Source of the DNA: Toxonevra muliebris
Lineage: Eukaryota > Arthropoda > Insecta > Diptera > Pallopteridae
Assembly (NCBI GenBank): GCA_963691655.1
Contig: CAVNUY010000082.1
Span: 110,001-174,000, forward strand
Direction of reading: 5' to 3'
Length of the DNA stretch: 64,000 bases
Shown: positions 11,736 to 23,122 of the stretch, one piece after another
Numbering within the stretch: the first letter of the stretch is position 1
Layout: each line of letters begins with the position of its first letter
Notes under the pieces: model-generated
Database searches by the model: none
Seen by the model: only the letters and a program-made list of their open reading frames with translations
Told to the model about the DNA's origin: nothing
Position numbers and translations under genes: made by a program

Positions 11736-14691
11736 CTGTCGGAGACACCTTTTCTATACGAGAGAAGACGTTTTATAGTGTCGGAGACACCTTTTCTATA
11801 GGAGAGAAGACGTTTTATAGTGTCGGAGACACCTTTTCTATAGGGGAGAAGACGTTTTATAGTGTCGGAGACACCTTTTCTATAGGGGAGAAGACGTTTT
11901 ATACTGTCGCAGACACCTTTTCTATAGGGGAGAAGACGTTTTATACTGTCGCAGACACCTTTTCTATAGGGGAGAAGACGTTTTATCCTGTCGGAGACAC
12001 CTTTTCTATACGAGAGAAGACGTTTTATAGTGTCGGAGACACCTTTTCTATAGGGGAGAAGACGTTTTATAGTGTCGGAGACACCTTTTCTATAGGGGAG
12101 AAGACGTTTTATACTGTCGCAGACACCTTTTCTATAGGGGAGAAGACGTTTTATACTGTCGGAGACACCTTTTCTATAGGGGAGAAGACGTTTTATACTG
12201 TCGCAGACACCTTTTCTATAGGAGAGAAGACGTTTTATACTGTCGGAGACACCTTTTCTATACGAGAGAAGACGTTTTATACTGTCGGAGACACCTTTTC
12301 TATAGGGGAGAAGACGTTTTATACTGTCGCAGACACCTTTTCTATAGGGGAGAAGACGTTTTATCCTGTCGGAGACACCTTTTCTATACGAGAGAAGACG
12401 TTTTATAGTGTCGGAGACACCTTTTCTATAGGAGAGAAGACGTTTTATAGTGTCGGAGACACCTTTTCTATAGGAGAGAAGACGTTTTATAGTGTCGGAG
12501 ACACCTTTTCTATAGGAGAGAAGACGTTTTATAGTGTCGGAGACACCTTTTCTATAGGAGAGAAGACGTTTTATAGTGTCGGAGACACCTTTTCTATAGG
12601 GGAGAAGACGTTTTATAGTGTCGGAGACACCTTTTCTATAGGAGAGAAGACGTTTTATAGTGTCGGAGACACCTTATCTATAGGAGAGAAGACGTTTTAT
12701 AGTGTCGGAGACACCTTTTCTATAGGAGAGAAGACGTTTTATAGTGTCGGAGACACCTTTTCTATAGGAGAGAAGACGTTTTATAGTGTCGGAGACACCT
12801 TATCTATAGGAGAGAAGACGTTTTATAGTGTCGGAGACACCTTTTCTATAGGGGAGAAGACGTTTTATAGTGTCGGAGACACCTTTTCTATAGGAGAGAA
12901 GACGTTTTATAGTGTCGGAGACACCTTATCTATAGGGGAGAAGACGTTTTATACTGTCGGAGACACCTTTTCTATACGAGAGAAGACGTTTTATAGTGTC
13001 GGAGACACCTTTTCTATAGGAGAGAAGACGTTTTATAGTGTCGGAGACACCTTTTCTATAGGGGAGAAGACGTTTTATAGTGTCGGAGACACCTTTTCTA
13101 TAGGGGAGAAGACGTTTTATACTGTCGCAGACACCTTTTCTATAGGGGAGAAGACGTTTTATACTGTCGGAGACACCTTTTCTATAGGGGAGAAGACGTT
13201 TTATACTGTCGCAGACACCTTTTCTATAGGAGAGAAGACGTTTTATACTGTCGGAGACACCTTTTCTATACGAGAGAAGACGTTTTATACTGTCGGAGAC
13301 ACCTTTTCTATAGGAGAGAAGACGTTTTATAGTGTCGGAGACACCTTTTCTATAGGAGAGAAGACGTTTTATACTGTCGGAGACACCTTTTCTATAGGGG
13401 AGAAGACGTTTTATAGTGTCGGAGACACCTTTTCTATAGGGGAGAAGACGTTTTATACTGTCGCAGACACCTTTTCTATAGGGGAGAAGACGTTTTATAC
13501 TGTCGCAGACACCTTTTCTATAGGGGAGAAGACGTTTTATAGTGTCGGAGACACCTTTTCTATACGAGAGAAGACGTTTTATAGTGTCGGAGACACCTTT
13601 TCTATAGGAGAGAAGACGTTTTATAGTGTCGGAGACACCTTTTCTATAGGGGAGAAGACGTTTTATACTGTCGGAGACACCTTTTCTATAGGGGAGAAGA
13701 CGTTTTATACTGTCGCAGACACCTTTTCTATAGGAGAGAAGACGTTTTATAGTGTCGGAGACACCTTTTCTATACGAGAGAAGACGTTTTATACTGTCGG
13801 AGACACCTTTTCTATAGGAGAGAAGACGTTTTATAGTGTCGGAGACACCTTTTCTATAGGAGAGAAGACGTTTTATAGTGTCGGAGACACCTTTTCTATA
13901 GGAGAGAAGACGTTTTATACTGTCGGAGACACCTTTTCTATAGGGGAGAAGACGTTTTATACTGTCGCAGACACCTTTTCTATACGAGAGAAGACGTTTT
14001 ATAGTGTCGGAGACACCTTTTCTATACGAGAGAAGACGTTTTATACTGTCGGAGACACCTTTTCTATAGGGGAGAAGACGTTTTATAGTGTCGGAGACAC
14101 CTTTTCTATAGGGGAGAAGACGTTTTATACTGTCGCAGACACCTTTTCTATAGGGGAGAAGACGTTTTATACTGTCGCAGACACCTTTTCTATAGGGGAG
14201 AAGACGTTTTATCCTGTCGGAGACACCTTTTCTATACGAGAGAAGACGTTTTATAGTGTCGGAGACACCTTTTCTATAGGAGAGAAGACGTTTTATAGTG
14301 TCGGAGACACCTTTTCTATAGGGGAGAAGACGTTTTATAGTGTCGGAGACACCTTTTCTATAGGGGAGAAGACGTTTTATACTGTCGCAGACACCTTTTC
14401 TATAGGGGAGAAGACGTTTTATACTGTCGCAGACACCTTTTCTATAGGGGAGAAGACGTTTTATACTGTCGGAGACACCTTTTCTATAGGGGAGAAGACG
14501 TTTTATACTGTCGCAGACACCTTTTCTATAGGAGAGAAGACGTTTTATACTGTCGGAGACACCTTTTCTATAGGAGAGAAGACGTTTTATAGTGTCGGAG
14601 ACACCTTTTCTATAGGGGAGAAGACGTTTTATAGTGTCGGAGACACCTTTTCTATAGGAGAGAAGACGTTTTATAGTGTCGGAGACACCTT

Positions 14692-15305
14692 ATCTATAGG
14701 GGAGAAGACGTTTTATACTGTCGGAGACACCTTTTCTATACGAGAGAAGACGTTTTATAGTGTCGGAGACACCTTTTCTATAGGAGAGAAGACGTTTTAT
14801 AGTGTCGGAGACACCTTTTCTATAGGAGAGAAGACGTTTTATAGTGTCGGAGACACCTTTTCTATAGGGGAGAAGACGTTTTATAGTGTCGGAGACACCT
14901 TTTCTATAGGGGAGAAGACGTTTTATACTGTCGCAGACACCTTTTCTATAGGGGAGAAGACGTTTTATACTGTCGGAGACACCTTTTCTATAGGGGAGAA
15001 GACGTTTTATACTGTCGCAGACACCTTTTCTATAGGAGAGAAGACGTTTTATACTGTCGGAGACACCTTTTCTATACGAGAGAAGACGTTTTATACTGTC
15101 GGAGACACCTTTTCTATAGGAGAGAAGACGTTTTATACTGTCGGAGACACCTTTTCTATAGGGGAGAAGACGTTTTATAGTGTCGGAGACACCTTTTCTA
15201 TAGGGGAGAAGACGTTTTATACTGTCGCAGACACCTTTTCTATAGGGGAGAAGACGTTTTATACTGTCGCAGACACCTTTTCTATAGGGGAGAAGACGTT
15301 TTATC
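14692..15305 (+). repeat. 613-bp left-domain cassette, copy 4
   Basis: Both anchors lie exactly 3,570 bp (85 units) to the right of copy 3, so the whole interval moved as a block. A further C36 unit occurs at 15599. Confidence 0.85.
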
Positions 15306-16119
15306 CTGTCGGAGACACCTTTTCTATACGAGAGAAGACGTTTTATAGTGTCGGAGACACCTTTTCTATAGGAGAGAAGACGTTTTATAGTGTCGGAGAC
15401 ACCTTTTCTATAGGAGAGAAGACGTTTTATACTGTCGGAGACACCTTTTCTATAGGGGAGAAGACGTTTTATAGTGTCGGAGACACCTTTTCTATAGGGG
15501 AGAAGACGTTTTATACTGTCGCAGACACCTTTTCTATAGGGGAGAAGACGTTTTATACTGTCGCAGACACCTTTTCTATAGGGGAGAAGACGTTTTATCC
15601 TGTCGGAGACACCTTTTCTATACGAGAGAAGACGTTTTATAGTGTCGGAGACACCTTTTCTATAGGAGAGAAGACGTTTTATAGTGTCGGAGACACCTTT
15701 TCTATAGGGGAGAAGACGTTTTATACTGTCGCAGACACCTTTTCTATAGGGGAGAAGACGTTTTATACTGTCGGAGACACCTTTTCTATAGGGGAGAAGA
15801 CGTTTTATACTGTCGCAGACACCTTTTCTATAGGAGAGAAGACGTTTTATACTGTCGGAGACACCTTTTCTATAGGAGAGAAGACGTTTTATAGTGTCGG
15901 AGACACCTTTTCTATAGGAGAGAAGACGTTTTATACTGTCGGAGACACCTTTTCTATAGGGGAGAAGACGTTTTATAGTGTCGGAGACACCTTTTCTATA
16001 GGGGAGAAGACGTTTTATAGTGTCGGAGACACCTTTTCTATAGGGGAGAAGACGTTTTATAGTGTCGGAGACACCTTTTCTATAGGAGATAAGACGTTTT
16101 ATAGTGTCGGAGACACCTT

Positions 16120-16733
16120 ATCTATAGGGGAGAAGACGTTTTATACTGTCGGAGACACCTTTTCTATACGAGAGAAGACGTTTTATAGTGTCGGAGACAC
16201 CTTTTCTATAGGAGAGAAGACGTTTTATAGTGTCGGAGACACCTTTTCTATAGGAGAGAAGACGTTTTATAGTGTCGGAGACACCTTTTCTATAGGGGAG
16301 AAGACGTTTTATAGTGTCGGAGACACCTTTTCTATAGGGGAGAAGACGTTTTATACTGTCGCAGACACCTTTTCTATAGGGGAGAAGACGTTTTATACTG
16401 TCGGAGACACCTTTTCTATAGGGGAGAAGACGTTTTATACTGTCGCAGACACCTTTTCTATAGGAGAGAAGACGTTTTATACTGTCGGAGACACCTTTTC
16501 TATACGAGAGAAGACGTTTTATACTGTCGGAGACACCTTTTCTATAGGAGAGAAGACGTTTTATACTGTCGGAGACACCTTTTCTATAGGGGAGAAGACG
16601 TTTTATAGTGTCGGAGACACCTTTTCTATAGGGGAGAAGACGTTTTATACTGTCGCAGACACCTTTTCTATAGGGGAGAAGACGTTTTATACTGTCGCAG
16701 ACACCTTTTCTATAGGGGAGAAGACGTTTTATC
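16120..16733 (+). repeat. 613-bp left-domain cassette, copy 5
   Basis: Both anchors lie exactly 1,428 bp (34 units) to the right of copy 4. This is the last A11 unit I saw in the window. The right part of this copy is also present in the duplicate block, where its C36 counterpart is at 22948. Confidence 0.85.
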
Positions 16734-19700
16734 CTGTCGGAGACACCTTTTCTATACGAGAGAAGACGTTTTATAGTGTCGGAGACACCTTTTCTATAGG
16801 AGAGAAGACGTTTTATAGTGTCGGAGACACCTTTTCTATAGGGGAGAAGACGTTTTATAGTGTCGGAGACACCTTTTCTATAGGGGAGAAGACGTTTTAT
16901 ACTGTCGCAGACACCTTTTCTATAGGGGAGAAGACGTTTTATACTGTCGCAGACACCTTTTCTATAGGGGAGAAGACGTTTTATACTGTCGGAGACACCT
17001 TTTCTATAGGGGAGAAGACGTTTTATACTGTCGCAGACACCTTTTCTATAGGAGAGAAGACGTTTTATACTGTCGGAGACACCTTTTCTATACGAGAGAA
17101 GACGTTTTATACTGTCGGAGACACCTTTTCTATAGGAGAGAAGACGTTTTATAGTGTCGGAGACACCTTTTCTATAGGAGAGAAGACGTTTTATACTGTC
17201 GGAGACACCTTTTCTATAGGAGAGAAGACGTTTTATACTGTCGGAGACACCTTTTCTATAGGGGAGAAGACGTTTTATACTGTCGCAGACACCTTTTCTA
17301 TACGAGAGAAGACGTTTTATAGTGTCGGAGACACCTTTTCTATACGAGAGAAGACGTTTTATACTGTCGGAGACACCTTTTCTATAGGAGAGAAGACGTT
17401 TTATACTGTCGGAGACACCTTTTCTATACGAGAGAAGACGTTTTATAGTGTCGGAGACACCTTTTCTATACGAGAGAAGACGTTTTATAGTGTCGGAGAC
17501 ACCTTTTCTATAGGAGAGAAGACGTTTTATAGTGTCGGAGACACCTTTTCTATAGGAGAGAAGACGTTTTATAGTGTCGGAGACACCTTTTCTATAGGAG
17601 AGAAGACGTTTTATAGTGTCGGAGACACCTTTTCTATAGGAGAGAAGACGTTTTATAGTGTCGGAGACACCTTTTCTATAGGAGAGAAGACGTTTTATAG
17701 TGTCGGAGACACCTTTTCTATACGAGAGAAGACGTTTTATAGTGTCGGAGACACCTTTTCTATACGAGAGAAGACGTTTTATAGTGTCGGAGACACCTTT
17801 TCTATACGAGAGAAGACGTTTTATACTGTCGCAGACACCTTTTCTATACGAGAGAAGACGTTTTATAGTGTCGGAGACACCTTTTCTATACGAGAGAAGA
17901 CGTTTTATAGTGTCGGAGACACCTTTTCTATACGAGAGAAGACGTTTTATAGTGTCGGAGACACCTTTTCTATACGAGAGAAGACGTTTTATAGTGTCGG
18001 AGACACCTTTTCTATAGGAGAGAAGACGTTTTATAGTGTCGGAGACACCTTTTCTATAGGAGAGAAGACGTTTTATAGTGTCGGAGACACCTTTTCTATA
18101 GGAGAGAAGACGTTTTATACTGTCGGAGACACCTTTTCTATAGGAGAGAAGACGTTTTATACTGTCGGAGACACCTTTTCTATAGGAGAGAAGACGTTTT
18201 ATAGTGTCGGAGACACCTTTTCTATAGGAGAGAAGACGTTTTATACTGTCGGAGACACCTTTTCTATAGGAGAGAAGACGTTTTATACTGTCGGAGACAC
18301 CTTTTCTATAGGGGAGAAGACGTTTTATAGTGTCGGAGACACCTTTTCTATAGGAGAGAAGACGTTTTATACTGTCGGAGACACCTTTTCTATAGGAGAG
18401 AAGACGTTTTATAGTGTCGGAGACACCTTTTCTATACGAGAGAAGACGTTTTATAGTGTCGGAGACACCTTTTCTATAGGAGAGAAGACGTTTTATACTG
18501 TCGGAGACACCTTTTCTATAGGGGAGAAGACGTTTTATACTGTCGGAGACACCTTTTCTATACGAGAGAAGACGTTTTATACTGTCGGAGACACCTTTTC
18601 TATAGGAGAGAAGACGTTTTATAGTGTCGGAGACACCTTTTCTATAGGAGAGAAGACGTTTTATAGTGTCGGAGACACCTTTTCTATAGGAGAGAAGACG
18701 TTTTATAGTGTCGGAGACACCTTTTCTATAGGAGAGAAGACGTTTTATAGTGTCGGAGACACCTTTTCTATAGGAGAGAAGACGTTTTATACTGTCGGAG
18801 ACACCTTTTCTATAGGAGAGAAGACGTTTTATACTGTCGGAGACACCTTTTCTATAGGGGAGAAGACGTTTTATACTGTCGGAGACACCTTTTCTATAGG
18901 AGAAAAGACATTTTATAGTGTCGGAGACTCCTTTTCTATAGGAGAGAAGACGTTTTATAGTGTCGGAGACACCTTTTCTATAGGGGAGAAGACGTTTTAT
19001 AGTGTCGGAGACACCTTTTCTATAGGAGAAAAGACGTTTTATAGTGTCGGAGACTCCTTTTCTATAGGAGAGAAGACGTTTTATAGTGTCGGAGACACCT
19101 TTTCTATAGGGGAGAAGACGTTTTATAGTGTCGGAGACACCTTTTCTATAGGAGAGAAGACGTTTTATAGTGTCGGAGATACCTTTTCTATAGGAGAGAA
19201 GACGTTTTATAGTGTCGGAGACACCTTTTTTATAGGGGAGAAGACGTTTTATAGTGTCGGAGACACCTTTTCTATAGGAGAGAAGACGTTTTATAGTGTC
19301 GGAGACTCCTTTTCTATAGGAGAGAAGACGTTTTATAGTGTCGGAGACACCTTTTCTATAGGGGAGAAGACGTTTTATAGTGTCGGAGACACCTTTTCTA
19401 TAGGAGAGAAGACGTTTTATAGTGTCGGAGACACCTTTTCTATAGGGGAGAAGACGTTTTATAGTGTCAGAGACACCTTTTCTATACGAGAGAAGACGTT
19501 TTATAGTGTCGGAGACTCCTTTTCTATAGGGGAGAAGACGTTTTATAGTGTCGGAGACACCTTTTCTATAGGAGAGAAGACGTTTTATAGTGTCGGAGAC
19601 ACCTTTTCTATAGGGGAGAAGACGTTTTATAGTGTCGGAGACACCTTTTCTATAGGAGAGAAGACGTTTTATAGTGTCGGAGACACCTTTTCTATAGGGG

Positions 19701-20393
19701 AGAAGACGTTTTATAGTGTCGGAGACTCCTTTTCTATAGGAGAGAAGACGTTTTATAGTGTCGGAGACACCTTTTCTATAGGAGAGAAGATGTTTTATAG
19801 TGTCGGAGACACCTTTTCTATAGGAGAGAAGACGTTTTATAGTGTCAGAGACACCTTTTCTATAGGGGAGAAAACGTTTTATACTGTCGGAGACACCTTT
19901 TCTATACGAGAGAAGACGTTTTATACTGTCGGAGACACCTTTTCTATAGGGGAGAAGACGTTTTATAGTGTCGGAGACACCTTTTCTATAGGAGAGAAGA
20001 CGTTTTATAGTGTCGGAGACACCTTTTCTATAGGGGAGAAGACGTTTTACAGTGTCGGAGACACCTTTTCTATAGGAGAGAAGACGTTTTATAGTGTCGG
20101 AGACACCTTTTCTATAGGAGAGAAGACGTTTTATAGTGTCGGAGACACCTTTTCTATAGGGGAGAAGACGTTTTATAGTGTCGGAGACACCTTTTCTATA
20201 GGAGAGAAGACGTTTTATAGTGTCGGAGATACCTTTTCTATAGGAGAGAAGACATTTTATAGTGTCGGAGACACCTTTTCTATAGGAGAGAAGACGTTTT
20301 ATAGTGTCGGAGACTCCTTTTCTATAGGAGAGAAGACGTTTTATAGTGTCGGAGACACCTTTTCTATAGGAGAGAAGACGTTTTATAGTGTCG
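16194..20393 (+). repeat. Large segmental duplication, copy 1 (100 units)
   Basis: The order of variant units matches 22409-26691. Shared private marks include the C36 unit (16733 and 22948), the A29 mark (18910 and 25208), A42 (19469 and 25767), the ATG change (19791 and 26089) and a TTTTACAG unit (20050 and 26348). The offset is 6,215 bp on the left and 6,298 bp on the right; local gain of units around 17.4-18.9 kb accounts for most of the difference. The match ends at the unit starting 20394. Confidence 0.85.
17700..18017 (+). repeat. Cluster of C18 units
   Basis: Consecutive units carry CTATACG in place of CTATAGG. This adds a third CpG per unit and removes the TAG stop from a third + frame, leaving a 105-codon open stretch that starts at a GTG. 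The paralogous region near 23.9 kb has fewer C18 units, so the cluster has changed in number since the duplication. Confidence 0.85.
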
Positions 20394-20477
20394 GAGACAC
20401 CTTTTCTATAGGGGAGAAAACGTTTTATACTGTCGGAGACACCTTTTCTATAGGGGAGAAGACGTTTTATAGTGTCG

Positions 20478-20506
20478 GAGATACCTTAAGACGTTTTATA
20501 GTGGCG
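20478..20506 (+). repeat. 29-bp deleted unit, first of three
   Basis: The unit reads GAGATACCTT directly into AAGACGTTTT and ends GTGGCG. Thirteen internal bases are missing, and it also carries T5 and a private G at position 40. The same combination recurs at 21095 and 21376, so the three copies share descent from one deletion event. Confidence 0.95.
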
Positions 20507-21094
20507 GAGACACCTTTTCTATAGGGGAGAAAACGTTTTATACTGTCGGAGACACCTTTTCTATACGAGAGAAGACGTTTTATAGTGTCGGAGACACCTT
20601 TTCTATAGGAGAGAAGACATTTTATAGTGTCGGAGACACCTTTTCTATAGGAGAGAAGACGTTTTATAGTGTCGGAGACTCCTTTTCTATAGGAGAGAAG
20701 ACATTTTATAGTGTCGGAGACACCTTTTCTATAGGAGAGAAGACGTTTTATAGTGTCGGAGACTCCTTTTCTATAGGAGAGAAGACGTTTTATACTGTCG
20801 GAGACACCTTTTCTATAGGGGAGAAGACGTTTTATAGTGTCGGAGACACCTTTTCTATAGGAGAGAAGACGTTTTATAGTGTCGGAGACACCTTTTCTAT
20901 AGGAGAGAAGACGTTTTATAGTGTCGGAGACACCTTTTCTATAGGGGAGAAAACGTTTTATACTGTCGGAGACACCTTTTCTATACGAGAGAAGACGTTT
21001 TATACTGTCGGAGACACCTTTTCTATAGGGGAGAAGACGTTTTATAGTGTCGGAGACACCTTTTCTATAGGAGAGAAGACGTTTTATAGTGTCG
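20507..21094 (+). repeat. Satellite segment C: 14 units
   Basis: Fourteen 42 bp units at phase 11 modulo 42, between two copies of the 29-bp deleted unit. Several carry T6 (GAGACTCC), and A29 (GACATTTT) occurs in two places. No other content. Confidence 0.95.
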
Positions 21095-21123
21095 GAGATA
21101 CCTTAAGACGTTTTATAGTGGCG
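21095..21123 (+). repeat. 29-bp deleted unit, second of three
   Basis: Same internal 13-base deletion and same GTGGCG ending as the unit at 20478. It opens a 281 bp block that is repeated immediately downstream with one unit fewer. Confidence 0.95.
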
Positions 21124-21375
21124 GAGACACCTTTTCTATAGGAGAGAAGACGTTTTATAGTGTCGGAGACACCTTTTCTATAGGAGAGAAGACGTTTTAT
21201 AGTGTCGGAGACACCTTTTCTATAGGGGAGAAGACGATTTATACTGTCGCAGACACCATTACTATAGGGGAGAAGACGTTTTATAGTGTCGCAGACACCT
21301 TTTCTATAGGAGAGAAGACGTTTTATAGTGTCGGAGACACCTTTTCTATAGGAGAGAAGACGTTTTATAGTGTCG
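21124..21375 (+). repeat. Satellite segment D: 6 units with a divergent pair
   Basis: Six 42 bp units at phase 40 modulo 42. The third carries A30 (GACGATTTATAC) and the fourth carries C1 plus two further changes in its T-tract region (CCATTACTATAG), making these the most diverged pair I saw. The pair recurs in the next block. Confidence 0.94.
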
Positions 21376-21404
21376 GAGATACCTTAAGACGTTTTATAGT
21401 GGCG
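21376..21404 (+). repeat. 29-bp deleted unit, third of three
   Basis: Identical in structure to the units at 20478 and 21095. It begins the second copy of the local block. Confidence 0.95.
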
Positions 21405-22328
21405 GAGACACCTTTTCTATAGGAGAGAAGACGTTTTATAGTGTCGGAGACACCTTTTCTATAGGGGAGAAGACGATTTATACTGTCGCAGACACCATTA
21501 CTATAGGGGAGAAGACGTTTTATAGTGTCGCAGACACCTTTTCTATAGGAGAGAAGACGTTTTATAGTGTCGGAGACACCTTTTCTATAGGAGAGAAGAC
21601 GTTTTATAGTGTCGGAGATACCTTTTCTATAGGAGAGAAGACGTTTTATAGTGTCGGAGACACCTTTTTTATAGGGGAGAAGACGTTTTATAGTGTCGGA
21701 GACACCTTTTCTATAGGAGAGAAGACGTTTTATAGTGTCGGAGACTCCTTTTCTATAGGAGAGAAGACGTTTTATAGTGTCGGAGACACCTTTTCTATAG
21801 GAGAGAAGACGTTTTATAGTGTCGGAGATACCTTTTCTATAGGAGAGAAGACGTTTTATAGTGTCGGAGACACCTTTTTTATAGGGGAGAAGACGTTTTA
21901 TAGTGTCGGAGACACCTTTTCTATAGGGGAGAAAACGTTTTATACTGTCGGAGACACCTTTTCTATACGAGAGAAGACGTTTTATAGTGTCGGAGACACC
22001 TTTTCTATAGGGGAGAAGACGTTTTATACTGTCGGAGACACCTTTTCTATAGGGGAGAAGACGTTTTATACTGTCGCAGACACCTTTTCTATAGGAGAGA
22101 AGACGTTTTATACTGTCGGAGACACCTTTTCTATACGAGAGAAGACGTTTTATACTGTCGGAGACACCTTTTCTATAGGAGAGAAGACGTTTTATAGTGT
22201 CGGAGACACCTTTTCTATAGGAGAGAAGACGTTTTATACTGTCGGAGACACCTTTTCTATAGGAGAGAAGACGTTTTATACTGTCGGAGACACCTTTTCT
22301 ATAGGGGAGAAGACGTTTTATACTGTCG
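21405..22328 (+). repeat. Satellite segment E: 22 units
   Basis: Units at phase 27 modulo 42. The first units repeat segment D's divergent pair (GACGATTTATAC, then CCATTACTATAG at 21489). The right part returns to left-domain units with C1 and C18 variants. No gene-like content. Confidence 0.94.
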
Positions 22329-22366
22329 CAGACACCTTTTCTATACGAGAGAAGACGTTAGTGTCG
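22329..22366 (+). repeat. 38-bp unit with a 4-bp deletion
   Basis: The unit has C1 and C18. Its second T tract is shortened: GACGTT runs straight into AGTGTCG, losing four bases. Later units shift phase by four. Confidence 0.94.
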
Positions 22367-23122
22367 GAGACACCTTTTCTATACGAGAGAAGACGTTTTA
22401 TACTGTCGGAGACACCTTTTCTATAGGAGAGAAGACGTTTTATAGTGTCGGAGACACCTTTTCTATAGGAGAGAAGACGTTTTATAGTGTCGGAGACACC
22501 TTTTCTATAGGGGAGAAGACGTTTTATAGTGTCGGAGACACCTTTTCTATAGGGGAGAAGACGTTTTATACTGTCGCAGACACCTTTTCTATAGGGGAGA
22601 AGACGTTTTATACTGTCGGAGACACCTTTTCTATAGGGGAGAAGACGTTTTATACTGTCGCAGACACCTTTTCTATAGGAGAGAAGACGTTTTATACTGT
22701 CGGAGACACCTTTTCTATACGAGAGAAGACGTTTTATACTGTCGGAGACACCTTTTCTATAGGAGAGAAGACGTTTTATACTGTCGGAGACACCTTTTCT
22801 ATAGGGGAGAAGACGTTTTATAGTGTCGGAGACACCTTTTCTATAGGGGAGAAGACGTTTTATACTGTCGCAGACACCTTTTCTATAGGGGAGAAGACGT
22901 TTTATACTGTCGCAGACACCTTTTCTATAGGGGAGAAGACGTTTTATCCTGTCGGAGACACCTTTTCTATACGAGAGAAGACGTTTTATAGTGTCGGAGA
23001 CACCTTTTCTATAGGAGAGAAGACGTTTTATAGTGTCGGAGACACCTTTTCTATAGGGGAGAAGACGTTTTATAGTGTCGGAGACACCTTTTCTATAGGG
23101 GAGAAGACGTTTTATACTGTCG
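22367..23122 (+). repeat. Satellite segment F: 18 units
   Basis: Units at phase 23 modulo 42 with the left-domain mix of C1, C18 and a C36 unit at 22948. From 22409 the unit order follows the block starting at 16194, so this is the left end of the second copy of the large segmental duplication. Confidence 0.94.

Larger units (their letters stand above)
5988..20477 (+). repeat. Satellite segment B: 345 units in constant phase
   Basis: Units start at 24 modulo 42, checked near 8.2, 11.7, 14.2, 16.7 and 19.8 kb. The left two-thirds carries C1, C18, A11 and C36 variants. From about 18.9 kb these give way to T6 units (GAGACTCC) and A23/A29 variants. It contains three copies of the 613 bp cassette, a seven-unit local duplication near 8.2-8.7 kb, a run of ten identical units near 9 kb, and the first copy of the 4.2 kb segmental duplication. 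I see no coding or RNA gene. Confidence 0.96.
21095..21614 (+). repeat. Local tandem duplication of a 281/239-bp block
   Basis: Block 1 (21095-21375) is a 29-bp unit plus six 42 bp units. Block 2 (21376-21614) is the same series with one 42 bp unit missing. Both contain the GACGATTTATAC unit followed by the CCATTACTATAG unit. Shared private variants plus a one-unit length difference are what unequal exchange between neighbours would leave. Confidence 0.9.

Noticed and set aside
19790..20524. 244-codon + strand open frame
   Set aside because: Same satellite frame, ended by the frameshift of the 29-bp unit. It is a paralogue of the start of the frame at 26088.
21489..21530. Phage T7-like promoter ending (ACTATAGGGGAGA)
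   Set aside because: CTATAGGGGAGA is part of about half of all units. The upstream portion of a T7 promoter is absent, so the resemblance is chance.
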